Source of the DNA: Flavobacteriaceae bacterium UBA3591
GTDB taxonomy: Bacteria; Bacteroidota; Bacteroidia; Flavobacteriales; Flavobacteriaceae
Direction: 5' to 3'
Assembly (NCBI GenBank): GCA_002375695.1
Contig: DFMO01000003.1
Location: 203,466-267,465 of the forward strand
Length of the DNA stretch: 64,000 nt
Each line of letters begins with the position of its first letter. Positions within the stretch are counted from its first letter, which is position 1. The translations under genes were made by a program, and so were the position numbers. The notes below the pieces were generated by a model. The model searched no databases, was not told the origin of the DNA, and was given only the letters and a program-made list of their open reading frames with translations. This document shows positions 27,084 to 36,037 of this stretch, piece after piece.

Positions 27084-29354
27084 ATGAATAAATTAATGAA
27101 ACTATCACTTGTATTAACAGTACTATTTACTACTGCAACGATACAAGCCCAGGAGTTAAATGGCTCTTACAGTGGAACTCTCGAAGTTCAAGGGATGCAA
27201 TTAGATCTTATTTTTAATATTTCACCTACAGCAGATGGGTATAGTGCAACACTCGATGTTCCCGCCCAAGGTGCTACAGGAATCCCGCTCGATTCTGTAG
27301 ATTTGCAGGACGATAAAATAACCATTACTTCAGCAAAAATGGCACTTTCATTTACGGGTACCGTTAAAGGTGAAAGTATTGAAGGTGAATACGAACAAAT
27401 GGGACAAAAATTTCCACTTACATTGAAAAAAACAGTTAAAACAAAACCAGGTAATACAGCCCTTCCTTCTACTGATGCAGAATTGGCGAAGCTGGCTGCA
27501 AAAGCCGAAGGCGATTACAAGTATTCTGTTGAAGATTACTTTAGAACGCCAGAGGCTTATTCATTTAAATTATCGCCAGATGGCAAATACTTAAGCTATC
27601 TAAAACGACGCGAAACTGGAGAACGCGATTTGTATTTAAAAAACACCGAAACCCAAGAAGAAACACTTTTAATTAAACAAGAAGAAGATGTAATTCGTGG
27701 CTATTTTTGGGCAAATGACAGTCGTATTTTATATATGCAGGATAAAGGCGGCGACGAAAACCACCACGTTTACGGAGTAGATATCACCGGCGAAAACAAA
27801 AAAGAACTAACGCCTTACGAAGGGGTTAAAGCAAACATTATTGAGTCGTTAAAAGAAGACGACGACCACATTATTGTTCAAATGAACAAGGACAATGTAC
27901 AACAGGAAGAACCTTACCGTCTTAACATAAATACTGGCGAGCTTACAAAACTTTATACGGTAAATGCAGGCGACGCTCCAGTTGCTTCGTATACTTTTGA
28001 CCGTAAAGGAAATCTACGTGCTATAAATAGAATTGTAGACGGTATAAACATGGAATTGCTCTATAAAATAGATGGCGAATTTAAGCGTGTTAAACTTACC
28101 GAATTTGGAGATTCTTTCGGGATTGTTTCATTCAATCCAAGTACCGAAAACCCTCATGACGCCTATGTAGTTTCAAATTTAGAAGGCGATAAAATTGAAA
28201 TTCAACTATACGATTTAAAGGAGAATAAAAAGATTAAAACGCTTTTTAGCAATGACACATTTGATGTTTCTGGAGTTTCTTTATCGCGAAAAAGGAATTA
28301 TGAAATAGACTATTTCAGCTATACAGGCGAAAAAACTGTAGTGGTTCCAGTAAGCGATACTTACAAAAAAATATACAATCGTTTACAGAAAGAATTTGGC
28401 GAAAAACAGTTCTTTACCGTAGGTAAAACCGATGACGAAACACAATATATGGTTGCTGTAACCAGCGATAAAATTGTAGGTGAATACTATTTGTACGATG
28501 TAAAAAATGATACAGTAACGCTTTTATACAAACTTTTGCCACATCTTAAGGCTGAAGATATGGCTACCATGAAGCCAATAAAATTTAAAAGTCGCGACGG
28601 ACTTACAATTTACGGCTACATTACCCTACCAGCAAATTACAAAGAAGGACAACGCGTACCTTTAATTGTAAATCCGCACGGTGGGCCACAAGGAATTAGA
28701 GACACTTGGGGCTTCAACCCCGAAGCACAATTATTTGCCAGTAGAGGGTACGCTACATTACACGTAAATTTCAGAATTTCGGGAGGATACGGTAAAGCAT
28801 TTTTAAAGGCCGGATTCGGCGAAATTGGTAGAAAAGCGATGAACGACGTTGAAGATGGTGTAGATTATGCGGTTGCTCAAGGATGGGTAGATAAAGACAA
28901 AGTAGCAATTTATGGCGGTAGCCACGGTGGTTACGCAGTACTTCGCGGCATGACCAAAACTCCCGAAAAATATGCTTGTGGCGTAGATTACGTTGGGGTG
29001 AGTAACTTACATACCTTTATGGGTACTATTCCACCGTATTGGGAAAAATACCGCGAATTGCTTTACAAAATTTGGTACAATCCAAACATTCCAGAAGAGA
29101 AAGCAATCATGGACGAAATTTCGCCAGCTTTACACGTAGAAAAAATTGTTAAGCCTTTATTTGTTGTGCAAGGCGCAAACGACCCTCGTGTAAACATAGA
29201 CGAAGCCGACCAAATTGTTGAAAATTTAAGAAAGCGTGGCGTAGAAGTTCCTTATATGGTAAAATACGACGAAGGGCACGGCTTTGCGAAAGAAGAAAAC
29301 AGATTGCATTTATATAAAGTAATGATGGGCTTCTTTGCAGAAAACCTTAAATAA
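27084..29354 (+). CDS. S9-family prolyl oligopeptidase-like serine peptidase with N-terminal beta domain
   Basis: 756 aa. The signal peptide (1-22, ending IQAQ) is followed by a ~95-residue beta domain (GSYSGTLEVQGMQLDL..., about 26-115), not part of standard S9 enzymes. Then come a beta-propeller (about 140-480) and an alpha/beta hydrolase. The triad is Ser in YGGSHGGY (about 613), Asp in GANDPR (about 698) and His in DEGHGF (about 732). A secreted or periplasmic dipeptidyl-/acylaminoacyl-peptidase is likely. A strong terminator follows. Confidence 0.92.
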   Translation: MNKLMKLSLVLTVLFTTATIQAQELNGSYSGTLEVQGMQLDLIFNISPTADGYSATLDVPAQGATGIPLDSVDLQDDKITITSAKMALSFTGTVKGESIEGEYEQMGQKFPLTLKKTVKTKPGNTALPSTDAELAKLAAKAEGDYKYSVEDYFRTPEAYSFKLSPDGKYLSYLKRRETGERDLYLKNTETQEETLLIKQEEDVIRGYFWANDSRILYMQDKGGDENHHVYGVDITGENKKELTPYEGVKANIIESLKEDDDHIIVQMNKDNVQQEEPYRLNINTGELTKLYTVNAGDAPVASYTFDRKGNLRAINRIVDGINMELLYKIDGEFKRVKLTEFGDSFGIVSFNPSTENPHDAYVVSNLEGDKIEIQLYDLKENKKIKTLFSNDTFDVSGVSLSRKRNYEIDYFSYTGEKTVVVPVSDTYKKIYNRLQKEFGEKQFFTVGKTDDETQYMVAVTSDKIVGEYYLYDVKNDTVTLLYKLLPHLKAEDMATMKPIKFKSRDGLTIYGYITLPANYKEGQRVPLIVNPHGGPQGIRDTWGFNPEAQLFASRGYATLHVNFRISGGYGKAFLKAGFGEIGRKAMNDVEDGVDYAVAQGWVDKDKVAIYGGSHGGYAVLRGMTKTPEKYACGVDYVGVSNLHTFMGTIPPYWEKYRELLYKIWYNPNIPEEKAIMDEISPALHVEKIVKPLFVVQGANDPRVNIDEADQIVENLRKRGVEVPYMVKYDEGHGFAKEENRLHLYKVMMGFFAENLK

Positions 29355-29371
29355 ATTTTATATACAGCTGT

Positions 29372-29403
29372 AAAAAAAGCCTATCATTATGATAGGCTTT
29401 TTT
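29372..29403. terminator. Bidirectional terminator between the S9 peptidase and HD hydrolase genes
   Basis: A7 then GCCTATC, loop ATTAT, GATAGGC and T6. The A and T runs on both sides serve the two convergent genes. Confidence 0.8.
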
Positions 29404-29425
29404 ATTTTTTACAAGCCAATTTACT

Positions 29426-30088
29426 TTAAAGTTTTCCTTCCCATTCGGCATAAAACTGCTTTAAAAAAGCTTCCATAAATACATGCCGTTGTGTTGCAAT
29501 TTTTTTGGCCGTTTCGGTATTCATTCGGTCTTTTAAAAGCAGTAATTTTTCGTAAAAATGATTAATAGTAGGCGTGGTAGACGCTTTGTATTCTGTAGGG
29601 GTCATATTTAAATTTGGAGGGATATTTGGATCGTAAAGTTTTCGGTTTTTAAACCCTCCGTAATTAAAGGTACGTGCAATACCCACAGCGCCCAAGGCAT
29701 CTAATCTATCGGCATCTTGCACCACTTCCAATTCTTTAGAGCTAAAGTTTTGCGTTTTATTTCCGCCTTTAAAAGAAACGTTTTCAATAATTTTTACAAC
29801 GTGGTTTACAGTATCTGCTGCGACGTTTTGAGATTCTAAAAATTCACGTGCTTTTTTAGGGCCAACAGTTTCATCGCCGTTGTAAAATTTTGAATCGGCT
29901 ATGTCGTGAAGCAATGCTCCCATTGCGACAACCGTAACATCTACATCTTCATTTTTTGCAATAAGCAGTGCGTTTTTATAAACTCTTTCAATATGAAACC
30001 AATCGTGCCCTCCTTCGGCATCTTTCAATTCGTTTTTTACAAAAGCAATGGTGTGCGCAATTAATTCTTCAAAATTGTTTAAACCCAT
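29426..30088 (-). CDS. HD-domain phosphohydrolase
   Basis: 220 aa, close to E. coli YedJ in length and motifs. The HD metal site is visible as HDWFHIERVYKNA (His/His) and GALLHDIADSKF (HD), with the last Asp in VQDADRLDALGA. It likely hydrolyses a nucleotide or phosphate ester; substrate unknown. Its ATG overlaps the stop of the acyltransferase gene by one base (TAATG), so translation is coupled and the two form an operon. Confidence 0.9.
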   Translation of the reverse strand: MGLNNFEELIAHTIAFVKNELKDAEGGHDWFHIERVYKNALLIAKNEDVDVTVVAMGALLHDIADSKFYNGDETVGPKKAREFLESQNVAADTVNHVVKIIENVSFKGGNKTQNFSSKELEVVQDADRLDALGAVGIARTFNYGGFKNRKLYDPNIPPNLNMTPTEYKASTTPTINHFYEKLLLLKDRMNTETAKKIATQRHVFMEAFLKQFYAEWEGKL

Positions 30089-30831
30089 TATTTATACACT
30101 TTTGAAGTTACAATTGTTTCCACTTTATCAATTAGGGGATCAACCTCATATTCTGAAATTTTAATAGCATCATGAGCAGTAAGTTCCAAACATACTCCCA
30201 AGTGTATCGGGAACATTCCGTTTCGTTGAAGCTTCCAAGAATTATTAATGGTAACCGGTACTACGTAACCATCTGGTAGCTTTTTAAACAAGGTTTGTAA
30301 TCCGGTTTTTTTAAATGGTTTTGGAGCGCCTGTTTTGCTTCGGGTACCTTCGGGAAAAATAACGCCGCTACGGTTGTGTTTGTTTAAATATTTTGAGAAT
30401 TTAACCATTTCGACTAAGGCTTGCCGCGGATTTTTCCTATCTATTAAAATAGACCCGCCGTGCCTTAAATTATACGAAATTGAAGGAATGCCTTTTCCTA
30501 ATTCAACTTTCGAAATAAATTTAGGGTGATATTTTCGCAGGTACCAGCTTATGGGCGAAATATCCCACATACTTTGATGGTTAGAAACAATAATAATAGG
30601 AACATTTTCTGGAATATTGCCGCTAATTTTTACCTTAAAAGTAGTACCTACAATATTTAAACACCGCAATAAAAACCAATTAAAAACATCTACTGTTTTT
30701 TTATGTGCCGTATAACCAAACCCGTTAAATGCAAGCCACTGCAGAGGATGAAATATCAAAATTGTCAACCCAAAAAATAGGTAAAACAGGACAGAAAGCG
30801 GATATCTAATTATCTTTAAAAGTGTTTTCAT
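30088..30831 (-). CDS. 1-acyl-sn-glycerol-3-phosphate acyltransferase (PlsC type)
   Basis: 247 aa. An N-terminal membrane helix (about 10-32) precedes the PlsC domain. The catalytic HX4D motif is in SNHQSMWDIS, and FPEGTRSKTG is the glycerol-phosphate-binding motif III. It acylates lysophosphatidate to phosphatidate at the inner membrane. A perfect -7 element ends only 7 bases before the ATG, so the transcript has almost no leader. First gene of an operon with the HD hydrolase. Confidence 0.93.
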   Translation of the reverse strand: MKTLLKIIRYPLSVLFYLFFGLTILIFHPLQWLAFNGFGYTAHKKTVDVFNWFLLRCLNIVGTTFKVKISGNIPENVPIIIVSNHQSMWDISPISWYLRKYHPKFISKVELGKGIPSISYNLRHGGSILIDRKNPRQALVEMVKFSKYLNKHNRSGVIFPEGTRSKTGAPKPFKKTGLQTLFKKLPDGYVVPVTINNSWKLQRNGMFPIHLGVCLELTAHDAIKISEYEVDPLIDKVETIVTSKVYK

Positions 30832-30838
30832 TGCGGTT

Positions 30839-30846
30839 CAAAAGTA
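30839..30846 (-). promoter_or_regulatory. Promoter -7 element of the acyltransferase operon
   Basis: TACTTTTG on the minus strand, 7 bases from the ATG at 30831, giving a 5' leader of only a few bases. Confidence 0.65.
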
Positions 30847-30847
30847 A

Positions 30848-30875
30848 GAAAACCGCCATTAAAATGACGGTTTTT
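30848..30875 (-). terminator. Terminator of the bacilliredoxin operon
   Basis: On the minus strand AAAACCGTCAT and ATGGCGGTTTT pair around a short T/A loop, perfectly if one U-G wobble is counted, and end in a T-run. On the plus strand the same position is a C-A mismatch, so it should work best for the minus-strand genes. Confidence 0.65.
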
Positions 30876-30902
30876 AAATTTTGATATTTCTTTATTGCTA
30901 GT

Positions 30903-31124
30903 CTATTTGGATTTCGAATTGTTTTTAAGCGTATTGCGGTCGATCCGAATATAATTGTAAACGCTTAACCCAAGAATCAACCCCCAAAAAGCTCGATAAA
31001 CCCAGTGGTTTACTTCTTGACCTAACAAGTATGAAACTTTTGGCGCTTCGTAGAAATTATAAATAATTGCGCCAATGGCCAAAATACTTATTACGACTGT
31101 AAGGGGTTTATTAAGCTGTATCAA
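30903..31124 (-). CDS. Small two-helix membrane protein
   Basis: 73 aa. Two hydrophobic helices (about 8-24 and 40-58) flank a short loop (EAPKVSYLLGQEVNHW); the tail is basic. No family recognised. It starts 6 bases after the bacilliredoxin stop, so it is cotranscribed with it and shares the terminator downstream. Confidence 0.7.
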   Translation of the reverse strand: MIQLNKPLTVVISILAIGAIIYNFYEAPKVSYLLGQEVNHWVYRAFWGLILGLSVYNYIRIDRNTLKNNSKSK

Positions 31125-31130
31125 AGCTTT

Positions 31131-31541
31131 TTAGCAATAATCGTTATAAGCACCTTTTAGGTTTTCTGCAATCATTTCGGCAGGTCGGCCTTCAATGTGG
31201 TGACGCTCTAACATATGTACTAATTCGCCATTTTTAAACAAAGCCATTGATGGAGAACTAGGTGGAAAAGGCACCATGTTTGCTCTAGCAGCATCTACTG
31301 CTTCGCGGTCTACACCTGCAAATACAGTTACTAAATTATCTGGTTTTTTATCGTTATCGAGAGACATTGCGGCTCCTGGACGGGCATTTGCTGCGGCACA
31401 TCCACACACCGAATTTACAACTACTAAAGTTGTACCTTCTTTGGCTAATGCAGCTTCAACATCGGCTGCAGTATGTAATTCAGAAAAACCTACTCTTGTA
31501 AGGTCTTCGCGCATTGGTTTTACTAATTCTGGTGGATACAT
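31131..31541 (-). CDS. Bacilliredoxin (BrxA/BrxB family, YphP/YqiW-like)
   Basis: 136 aa, the family length. The signature CGC (46-48) in VVNSVCGCAAANARPGA is the active site that de-bacillithiolates or reduces mixed disulfides. The thioredoxin-like fold motifs FAGVDREA, FPPSSPSMALFKNGE and HHIEGRPA are present. In Bacteroidota that make bacillithiol this is a thiol-redox repair enzyme. A perfect -7 element sits at 31576-31583. Followed by the small membrane protein. Confidence 0.92.
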   Translation of the reverse strand: MYPPELVKPMREDLTRVGFSELHTAADVEAALAKEGTTLVVVNSVCGCAAANARPGAAMSLDNDKKPDNLVTVFAGVDREAVDAARANMVPFPPSSPSMALFKNGELVHMLERHHIEGRPAEMIAENLKGAYNDYC

Positions 31542-31575
31542 AATATATGGTTTAAGATGTATAAAATATTAAGTG

Positions 31576-31583
31576 CAAAGATA
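31576..31583 (-). promoter_or_regulatory. Promoter -7 element of the bacilliredoxin operon
   Basis: TATCTTTG on the minus strand, 34 bases before the start codon. Confidence 0.65.
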
Positions 31584-31685
31584 CAAATATTGAAAGGAAA
31601 ACCTCAGGTGTTTCACCGGTTCAATTGTCGTTAAAATTACGCGTACAACTATTTGCTAACAAGATGTATTTACATTTCATTTTTA

Positions 31686-31715
31686 ATTGAATAGTTGTTA
31701 AAAACCTTACCTTTG
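31686..31715 (+). promoter_or_regulatory. Promoter of the TerB/DnaJ protein gene
   Basis: ATTG (31686-31689), an 18-base spacer and TACCTTTG (31708-31715), 30 bases before the ATG at 31746. Confidence 0.6.
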
Positions 31716-31745
31716 TCGCCGTTTTAAAAGTAAAATTACAACTTT

Positions 31746-32474
31746 ATGATTCGTTGGTTATTTGCCATCTTAGGCTATTTTTTATATCGTTTTCCCGGTG
31801 CCATTGCTGGTTTTATTATAGGAAGTTTATTAGATAATATATCGGTAAAAGGAAGCACATTTCAAACTTCATTTGGTTCATCGCAACGCGTAACTCCAGC
31901 AGATTTTGAATTAAACCTTTTATCGTTGGCATCGTTGGTAATTAAAGCCGACGGACAAGTGAGCCAAACCGAATTAGATTTTGTTCGACAGTATTTTGTA
32001 CAAGCTTATGGCAGAGAGCGCGCAAATGCCACTTTTAAAGTTTTTAATGAAGTAATTAAAAAACGAGAAATTTCGGCACACAGTATTTGCAATCTTTTAC
32101 GTCAACGAACGCGATACGAAACCCGGTTACAAATTCTACACTTTTTATTTAGTATTGCCAATGCCGATGGTAACGTATCTACTGCCGAGGTAAACGAAAT
32201 TAACCGAATTGCTGGCTTTTTGGGCGTAATGGGGCGCGATTTTGAAAGTATAAAAGCCATGTTCTTTAAAAATCCGGATAGTGCTTATAAAATTTTAGAA
32301 ATTGATAAAAATGCGACTGTTGCCGAAATAAAATCGGCTTACCGAACGATGGTTAAAAAATACCATCCAGATAAACTTCAACATATGGATGAAGCTTATC
32401 GCAAAGGAGGAGAAGAAAAATTTAACAAAGTGCGTGAAGCTTACGAACAACTTCAAAAAGAACGTGGCTTTTAA
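31746..32474 (+). CDS. DjlA-like membrane protein with TerB and J domains
   Basis: 242 aa. An N-terminal hydrophobic Gly-containing helix (5-28) is followed by a TerB-like helical domain (about 55-165: LNLLSLASLVIKADGQVS and ADGNVSTAEVNEINRIA). A C-terminal J domain (about 177-240) carries YHPDKL, the HPD motif that stimulates DnaK. This is the DjlA arrangement: a membrane-anchored DnaK co-chaperone. No partner is adjacent. Confidence 0.92.
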   Translation: MIRWLFAILGYFLYRFPGAIAGFIIGSLLDNISVKGSTFQTSFGSSQRVTPADFELNLLSLASLVIKADGQVSQTELDFVRQYFVQAYGRERANATFKVFNEVIKKREISAHSICNLLRQRTRYETRLQILHFLFSIANADGNVSTAEVNEINRIAGFLGVMGRDFESIKAMFFKNPDSAYKILEIDKNATVAEIKSAYRTMVKKYHPDKLQHMDEAYRKGGEEKFNKVREAYEQLQKERGF

Positions 32475-32491
32475 TACTAATGTTTTTTAAT

Positions 32492-32980
32492 CTATTCTGT
32501 AAAGCGTTTTAATATTTTTAAAAATTGTTGTGCGTTTAAGTATTGAAAATACCGTGCTTGCGCCTGAAATTTTTCATCTAAAAACACCATAGCCGGCAAA
32601 GAAAACGGCTTGTTTTTTCGGCTCGCCATAAGCAACGGAATTTGATGAATTGGGTTACGCCTATTAACGCGTTCATTTATAAAAACATCGCCCCCAAAAG
32701 AAATTGTATCGGCAGTTTCAATATTCATTTTTACAGCGTAGTAATTACTATTTAAATTATTTATTACCTCGCTATTTGTAAATACCTCTCGTTGCATTCG
32801 TAAACAGGGAGCACACCAGTCTGCATGAAATTCAATAAAAACATTTTTAGGGTTTATAGCAAGTGAGTCTTCCAATTGCTCAAAACTAAGCCAATTAACT
32901 GCATTTTTGGTTTGAGAAGTACCAGAACTATAAATTGCCATTATGCTAATTAATATTGCTATTAACCTACCCTGTTTCAA
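32492..32980 (-). CDS. Secreted thioredoxin-fold protein
   Basis: 162 aa. The N-terminal signal (1-22) is followed by a thioredoxin fold with the active site FHADWCAPCLRMQ (CxxC at about 56-59) and a cis-Pro region PLLM/PAMVFLDE. The periplasm is likely. Its ATG overlaps the stop of the TonB-receptor gene by 4 bases, so the two are translationally coupled. The pairing suggests a redox or metallation role linked to the receptor, which is inference. Confidence 0.88.
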   Translation of the reverse strand: MKQGRLIAILISIMAIYSSGTSQTKNAVNWLSFEQLEDSLAINPKNVFIEFHADWCAPCLRMQREVFTNSEVINNLNSNYYAVKMNIETADTISFGGDVFINERVNRRNPIHQIPLLMASRKNKPFSLPAMVFLDEKFQAQARYFQYLNAQQFLKILKRFTE

Positions 32981-35283
32981 AACGAACTTACTTTAATTCC
33001 TAAATAAATAGATCGTGGTGCACCAGGACCATAAACATAGTTACTATCGCGGTTTTTCCCAATGTCGAAATCGCTTTGGTAGCTATTAGTAACATTTTTT
33101 ATCCCCCCAAATAATTCTACTGCAGTACTTACTTTTGGAATATTGAGTGAATACCCCACCCGAAAGCTCAACTCTGAAAACGAAGGAGTTTTAAAATATT
33201 CATTAACGGTTTGCCCTGTTCCTTCCCCAGCAACATGAGTAATATCCATGGCACCGGTGTATATATAATTTGCCGAAGCTTTAAACTGTTTTGTTGGCGT
33301 AAATGTAAGAGTAGCATAACCATAATTGTTGGGGGTACGCATAAATTCGCGTCTGGCAGGCAATCCTTCTATGTTTTCTACTGCATCTTTAAATATACTA
33401 GATTGAATGGTGAATCCTGCATCAATTTCTACCAAATAATCAAAATTTGCTCGCGTCTCTAAGGTAATTCCTTTTACCGTTGCTGCACTACCGTTGCGTT
33501 TTTCAAAACGCTCTCCGTGGCTATCTTCCCCTAGTGGAAAAAGATAAAAAGCATCGTTTAGTTTTGTGTAAAACCCTTCGAGTGTAAATCCTGCTATAAA
33601 ATGCTTAGTAGCCTTGTCATAATTCACAGAAGCTGTAAAACTGTTTGATTTTTCTTCAAATAAATCATCGGCTAAAGAAATACGAGATATTCCCCCACCC
33701 GCAAAGGCAATATGCAAATCGGTATCAAATGCTTGTGGCGCACGAAAGCCAGTGCCCCATCCAAGCCTAAATTGTGTAGTTTCTTTAAGTTTATACAACA
33801 AGGAAAGACGCGGACTAAAAATAGCGTTATCAACCAAATTGTGTTTATCTATTCTGAAACCGGAAAGAAAATTAATATTAGGCGTAATATCCCAATAGTT
33901 TTGAACAAATGCACCTACATTTTTAGTAGTTTGTTCTGTGAAATAATTATAGGTTTCAATTTTATCGAAAACTTCATCATAAACATATTCTAACCCTCCG
34001 GTGAGCACAGAAGACCCTTCTAAAAAATTATCGAAAACTTGGTTGTATTGTGCACCGCCTTGGTGTGTTGTTACCTCCGAAACCCCGTAAGGAGGTTCTG
34101 CAAAAAATAACTGTTGCTCAAATTCGTCATCTGGTATAATCCCTGTGTAGTGGTCACGATCTGTTTGCTGCACACCGTAATATAAAATTAATGAACTTTT
34201 GTTATCGTTAAAATTCATTTGATAATCTAAACTACCCATTAACACATTATGGGTTCGCTCTTCAGATTGCTTGGCTAAGTATGCAGGTTTATCTACCATT
34301 TCGCCACCGTAACGATATTCGTATAAACTACTAAAACTCAATGCCAGTTTAGAGTTTTCGGTAGGAAGATAAAACGCATTGACACCAAAAGAATTTGCTT
34401 TTAATTCGGGCAGTTCAGAAAAATTATCGCCGTTGGCATCGTATAATTCCCTTTTGCGATTGCTAATAAAAAAATTTGCACCAGCATTGTAATCTTTACT
34501 TACAACAGTGGCATTACCATTAATTATATTTTGATTGGCGCTACCATCAATATTTTCGAAGGTATAACTAAAATCGTAGTTATTTTGTGTAGGATTTTTA
34601 GTAATTACATTAACCGTTCCACCAATAGCACTCGAGCCGTATAAGGAAGATACACCACCGCGAACTACTTCTATTCGCTCTATCATATTTGTAGGAATTT
34701 GTTCTAACCCGTACAATCCTGTAAGCGGACTAAAAATAGATCTACCATTAATTAAAATTTGCGAATAGCCTCCTTGTAAACCGTTCATTCTAATTTGGGT
34801 ATAGTTACAAGTTTGACAGTCTGTTTCAACCCGCAGCCCCGGTTGATACCGCAGTCCGTTGGCCAAATCATTTGCCGCCACCTGCTGTAAGGTTTCACTA
34901 TTAATTAAATTTACAATTACTGGCGAGTCTGTTCGTCGCTTTCGGGTACGGGTACCAGTAACTACTACTTGATCTAACTCTTCTTCAGATTCTATAAGGT
35001 CAAAATTTAAATGTTTTGTTTCATTTTCGGCAATTAAAACTCGTATACTTTTAGACTTATAACCTTGAGATTGTACTACTATCGTTTTCTCACCAGGAGA
35101 AATATTTAATTTATAAACACCATTTTCGTCGGCACTACTACCATTGTTTTTACCTTTTTCATAAATACTCGCAAAAGGCACGGCAGATCCCTGCGAAGTT
35201 ACTTTACCAATTATCACAGCCGTTTTGTTTTGGGCTGCTGCCCACGTAATTGAAATTAAAAAGATGAATTGGATAAGCTTCAT
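32977..35283 (-). CDS. TonB-dependent outer-membrane receptor with carboxypeptidase-like N-domain
   Basis: 768 aa. The signal peptide (1-17, ending AAAQ) is followed by a carboxypeptidase-regulatory-like beta domain (20-105), a plug domain (about 115-235: LDQVVVTGTRTRK, GYSQILINGRSIF, IERIEVVRGGVSSLYG, AIGGTVNVITK) and a 22-strand barrel ending in aromatic ...YLGIKVSSF. FRLGWGTGFRAPQAFD is a hallmark of metal/siderophore/vitamin receptors. An inverted repeat like a DtxR/MntR box lies between it and mntR, so the substrate is probably a metal complex. Confidence 0.92.
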   Translation of the reverse strand: MKLIQFIFLISITWAAAQNKTAVIIGKVTSQGSAVPFASIYEKGKNNGSSADENGVYKLNISPGEKTIVVQSQGYKSKSIRVLIAENETKHLNFDLIESEEELDQVVVTGTRTRKRRTDSPVIVNLINSETLQQVAANDLANGLRYQPGLRVETDCQTCNYTQIRMNGLQGGYSQILINGRSIFSPLTGLYGLEQIPTNMIERIEVVRGGVSSLYGSSAIGGTVNVITKNPTQNNYDFSYTFENIDGSANQNIINGNATVVSKDYNAGANFFISNRKRELYDANGDNFSELPELKANSFGVNAFYLPTENSKLALSFSSLYEYRYGGEMVDKPAYLAKQSEERTHNVLMGSLDYQMNFNDNKSSLILYYGVQQTDRDHYTGIIPDDEFEQQLFFAEPPYGVSEVTTHQGGAQYNQVFDNFLEGSSVLTGGLEYVYDEVFDKIETYNYFTEQTTKNVGAFVQNYWDITPNINFLSGFRIDKHNLVDNAIFSPRLSLLYKLKETTQFRLGWGTGFRAPQAFDTDLHIAFAGGGISRISLADDLFEEKSNSFTASVNYDKATKHFIAGFTLEGFYTKLNDAFYLFPLGEDSHGERFEKRNGSAATVKGITLETRANFDYLVEIDAGFTIQSSIFKDAVENIEGLPARREFMRTPNNYGYATLTFTPTKQFKASANYIYTGAMDITHVAGEGTGQTVNEYFKTPSFSELSFRVGYSLNIPKVSTAVELFGGIKNVTNSYQSDFDIGKNRDSNYVYGPGAPRSIYLGIKVSSF

Positions 35284-35314
35284 ACTAAAATTTTATTAGC
35301 TATAAGTAATTATA

Positions 35315-35334
35315 ATTTTAGGCAAAGCTAAAAT
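35315..35334. promoter_or_regulatory. Candidate MntR/DtxR-family operator
   Basis: Perfect inverted repeat ATTTTAG (35315-35321), spacer GCAAAG, CTAAAAT (35328-35334). It resembles the TTAGG...CCTAA boxes bound by DtxR/MntR proteins. It overlaps the expected -33 position of mntR and holds a TTTG (minus strand, within CTTTG) in -33 position for the divergent TonB-receptor gene, so one site could repress both. Confidence 0.55.
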
Positions 35335-35356
35335 TATGTTTCCGAATAAAAAAATA

Positions 35357-35364
35357 TATCTTTG
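35357..35364 (+). promoter_or_regulatory. Promoter -7 element of mntR
   Basis: TATCTTTG, a perfect TAnnTTTG. An in-frame ATG at 35336 lies upstream of it and could not be on this transcript, which decides for the ATG at 35381. Confidence 0.7.
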
Positions 35365-35380
35365 CATAAACATAAATTCA

Positions 35381-36037
35381 ATGATGACTTTTGCCGAAGA
35401 AAACTACCTAAAAGCCATTTTTCATTTAGAACTGGAAAGTGCAGGTGAAATTAGCACCAATGCCATAGCCGAAAGTATGGAAACCAAACCCTCGTCTGTG
35501 ACCGATATGGTGCAGAAATTGGCAGAAAAAAAGATGCTGGTTTACAAACGATACAAGGGCGCCCAGTTAACAGACAAAGGCAGAAAAATTGCGGCATCGG
35601 TTATTAGAAAGCACAGATTGTGGGAAGTGTTTTTGGTTGAAAAATTAAAATTTCATTGGGATGAAGTTCACGACATTGCCGAGCAGTTAGAACATATACA
35701 ATCTGATGAATTAATAACACGCCTCGACAAGTATTTAGGCAGTCCCGATTTTGACCCGCACGGAGATCCCATTCCAGATAAACACGGAGTTTTAAAGCGA
35801 ACCGAAAAGAAACTCCTTTCAAAACTCGAAAAAAACCAGCAAGGTGTTTGTGTGGGAGTAAAAGAATCAAATTCAGAGTTTTTACAATATCTCGATAAAA
35901 AGAAGATTAGCATTGGCACCAAAATTAAGGTTTTGGGCAAAGAGTTTTTTGATGGCTCCATGGTAATACAAGTGGGGAAAGACCAATCGTTCATCTCAAA
36001 AACAGTAGCCGACAATCTGTACGTTCAAACACAATAA
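35381..36037 (+). CDS. mntR: DtxR/MntR-family metal-dependent transcriptional regulator
   Basis: 218 aa from this ATG (MM start; the second ATG at 35384 is equally possible). N-terminal winged helix (TFAEENYLKAIFHLE, SSVTDMVQKLAEKKMLVYKRYKG), then the dimerisation/metal domain (RKHRLWEVFLVEKLKFHWDEVHDIAEQLEH, with His/Glu/Cys-position ligands) and a C-terminal FeoA/SH3-like domain (SIGTKIKVLG). With Mn2+ or Fe2+ bound it should repress uptake genes. It leads straight into the ABC metal transporter (30-base gap) and is divergent from the TonB receptor. Confidence 0.93.
   Translation: MMTFAEENYLKAIFHLELESAGEISTNAIAESMETKPSSVTDMVQKLAEKKMLVYKRYKGAQLTDKGRKIAASVIRKHRLWEVFLVEKLKFHWDEVHDIAEQLEHIQSDELITRLDKYLGSPDFDPHGDPIPDKHGVLKRTEKKLLSKLEKNQQGVCVGVKESNSEFLQYLDKKKISIGTKIKVLGKEFFDGSMVIQVGKDQSFISKTVADNLYVQTQ

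Noticed and set aside
35336..35380. Upstream ATG extension of mntR
   Set aside because: Lies before a perfect -7 promoter element, and the added residues (FPNKKIYLCININS) are not part of the DtxR-type N-terminus.
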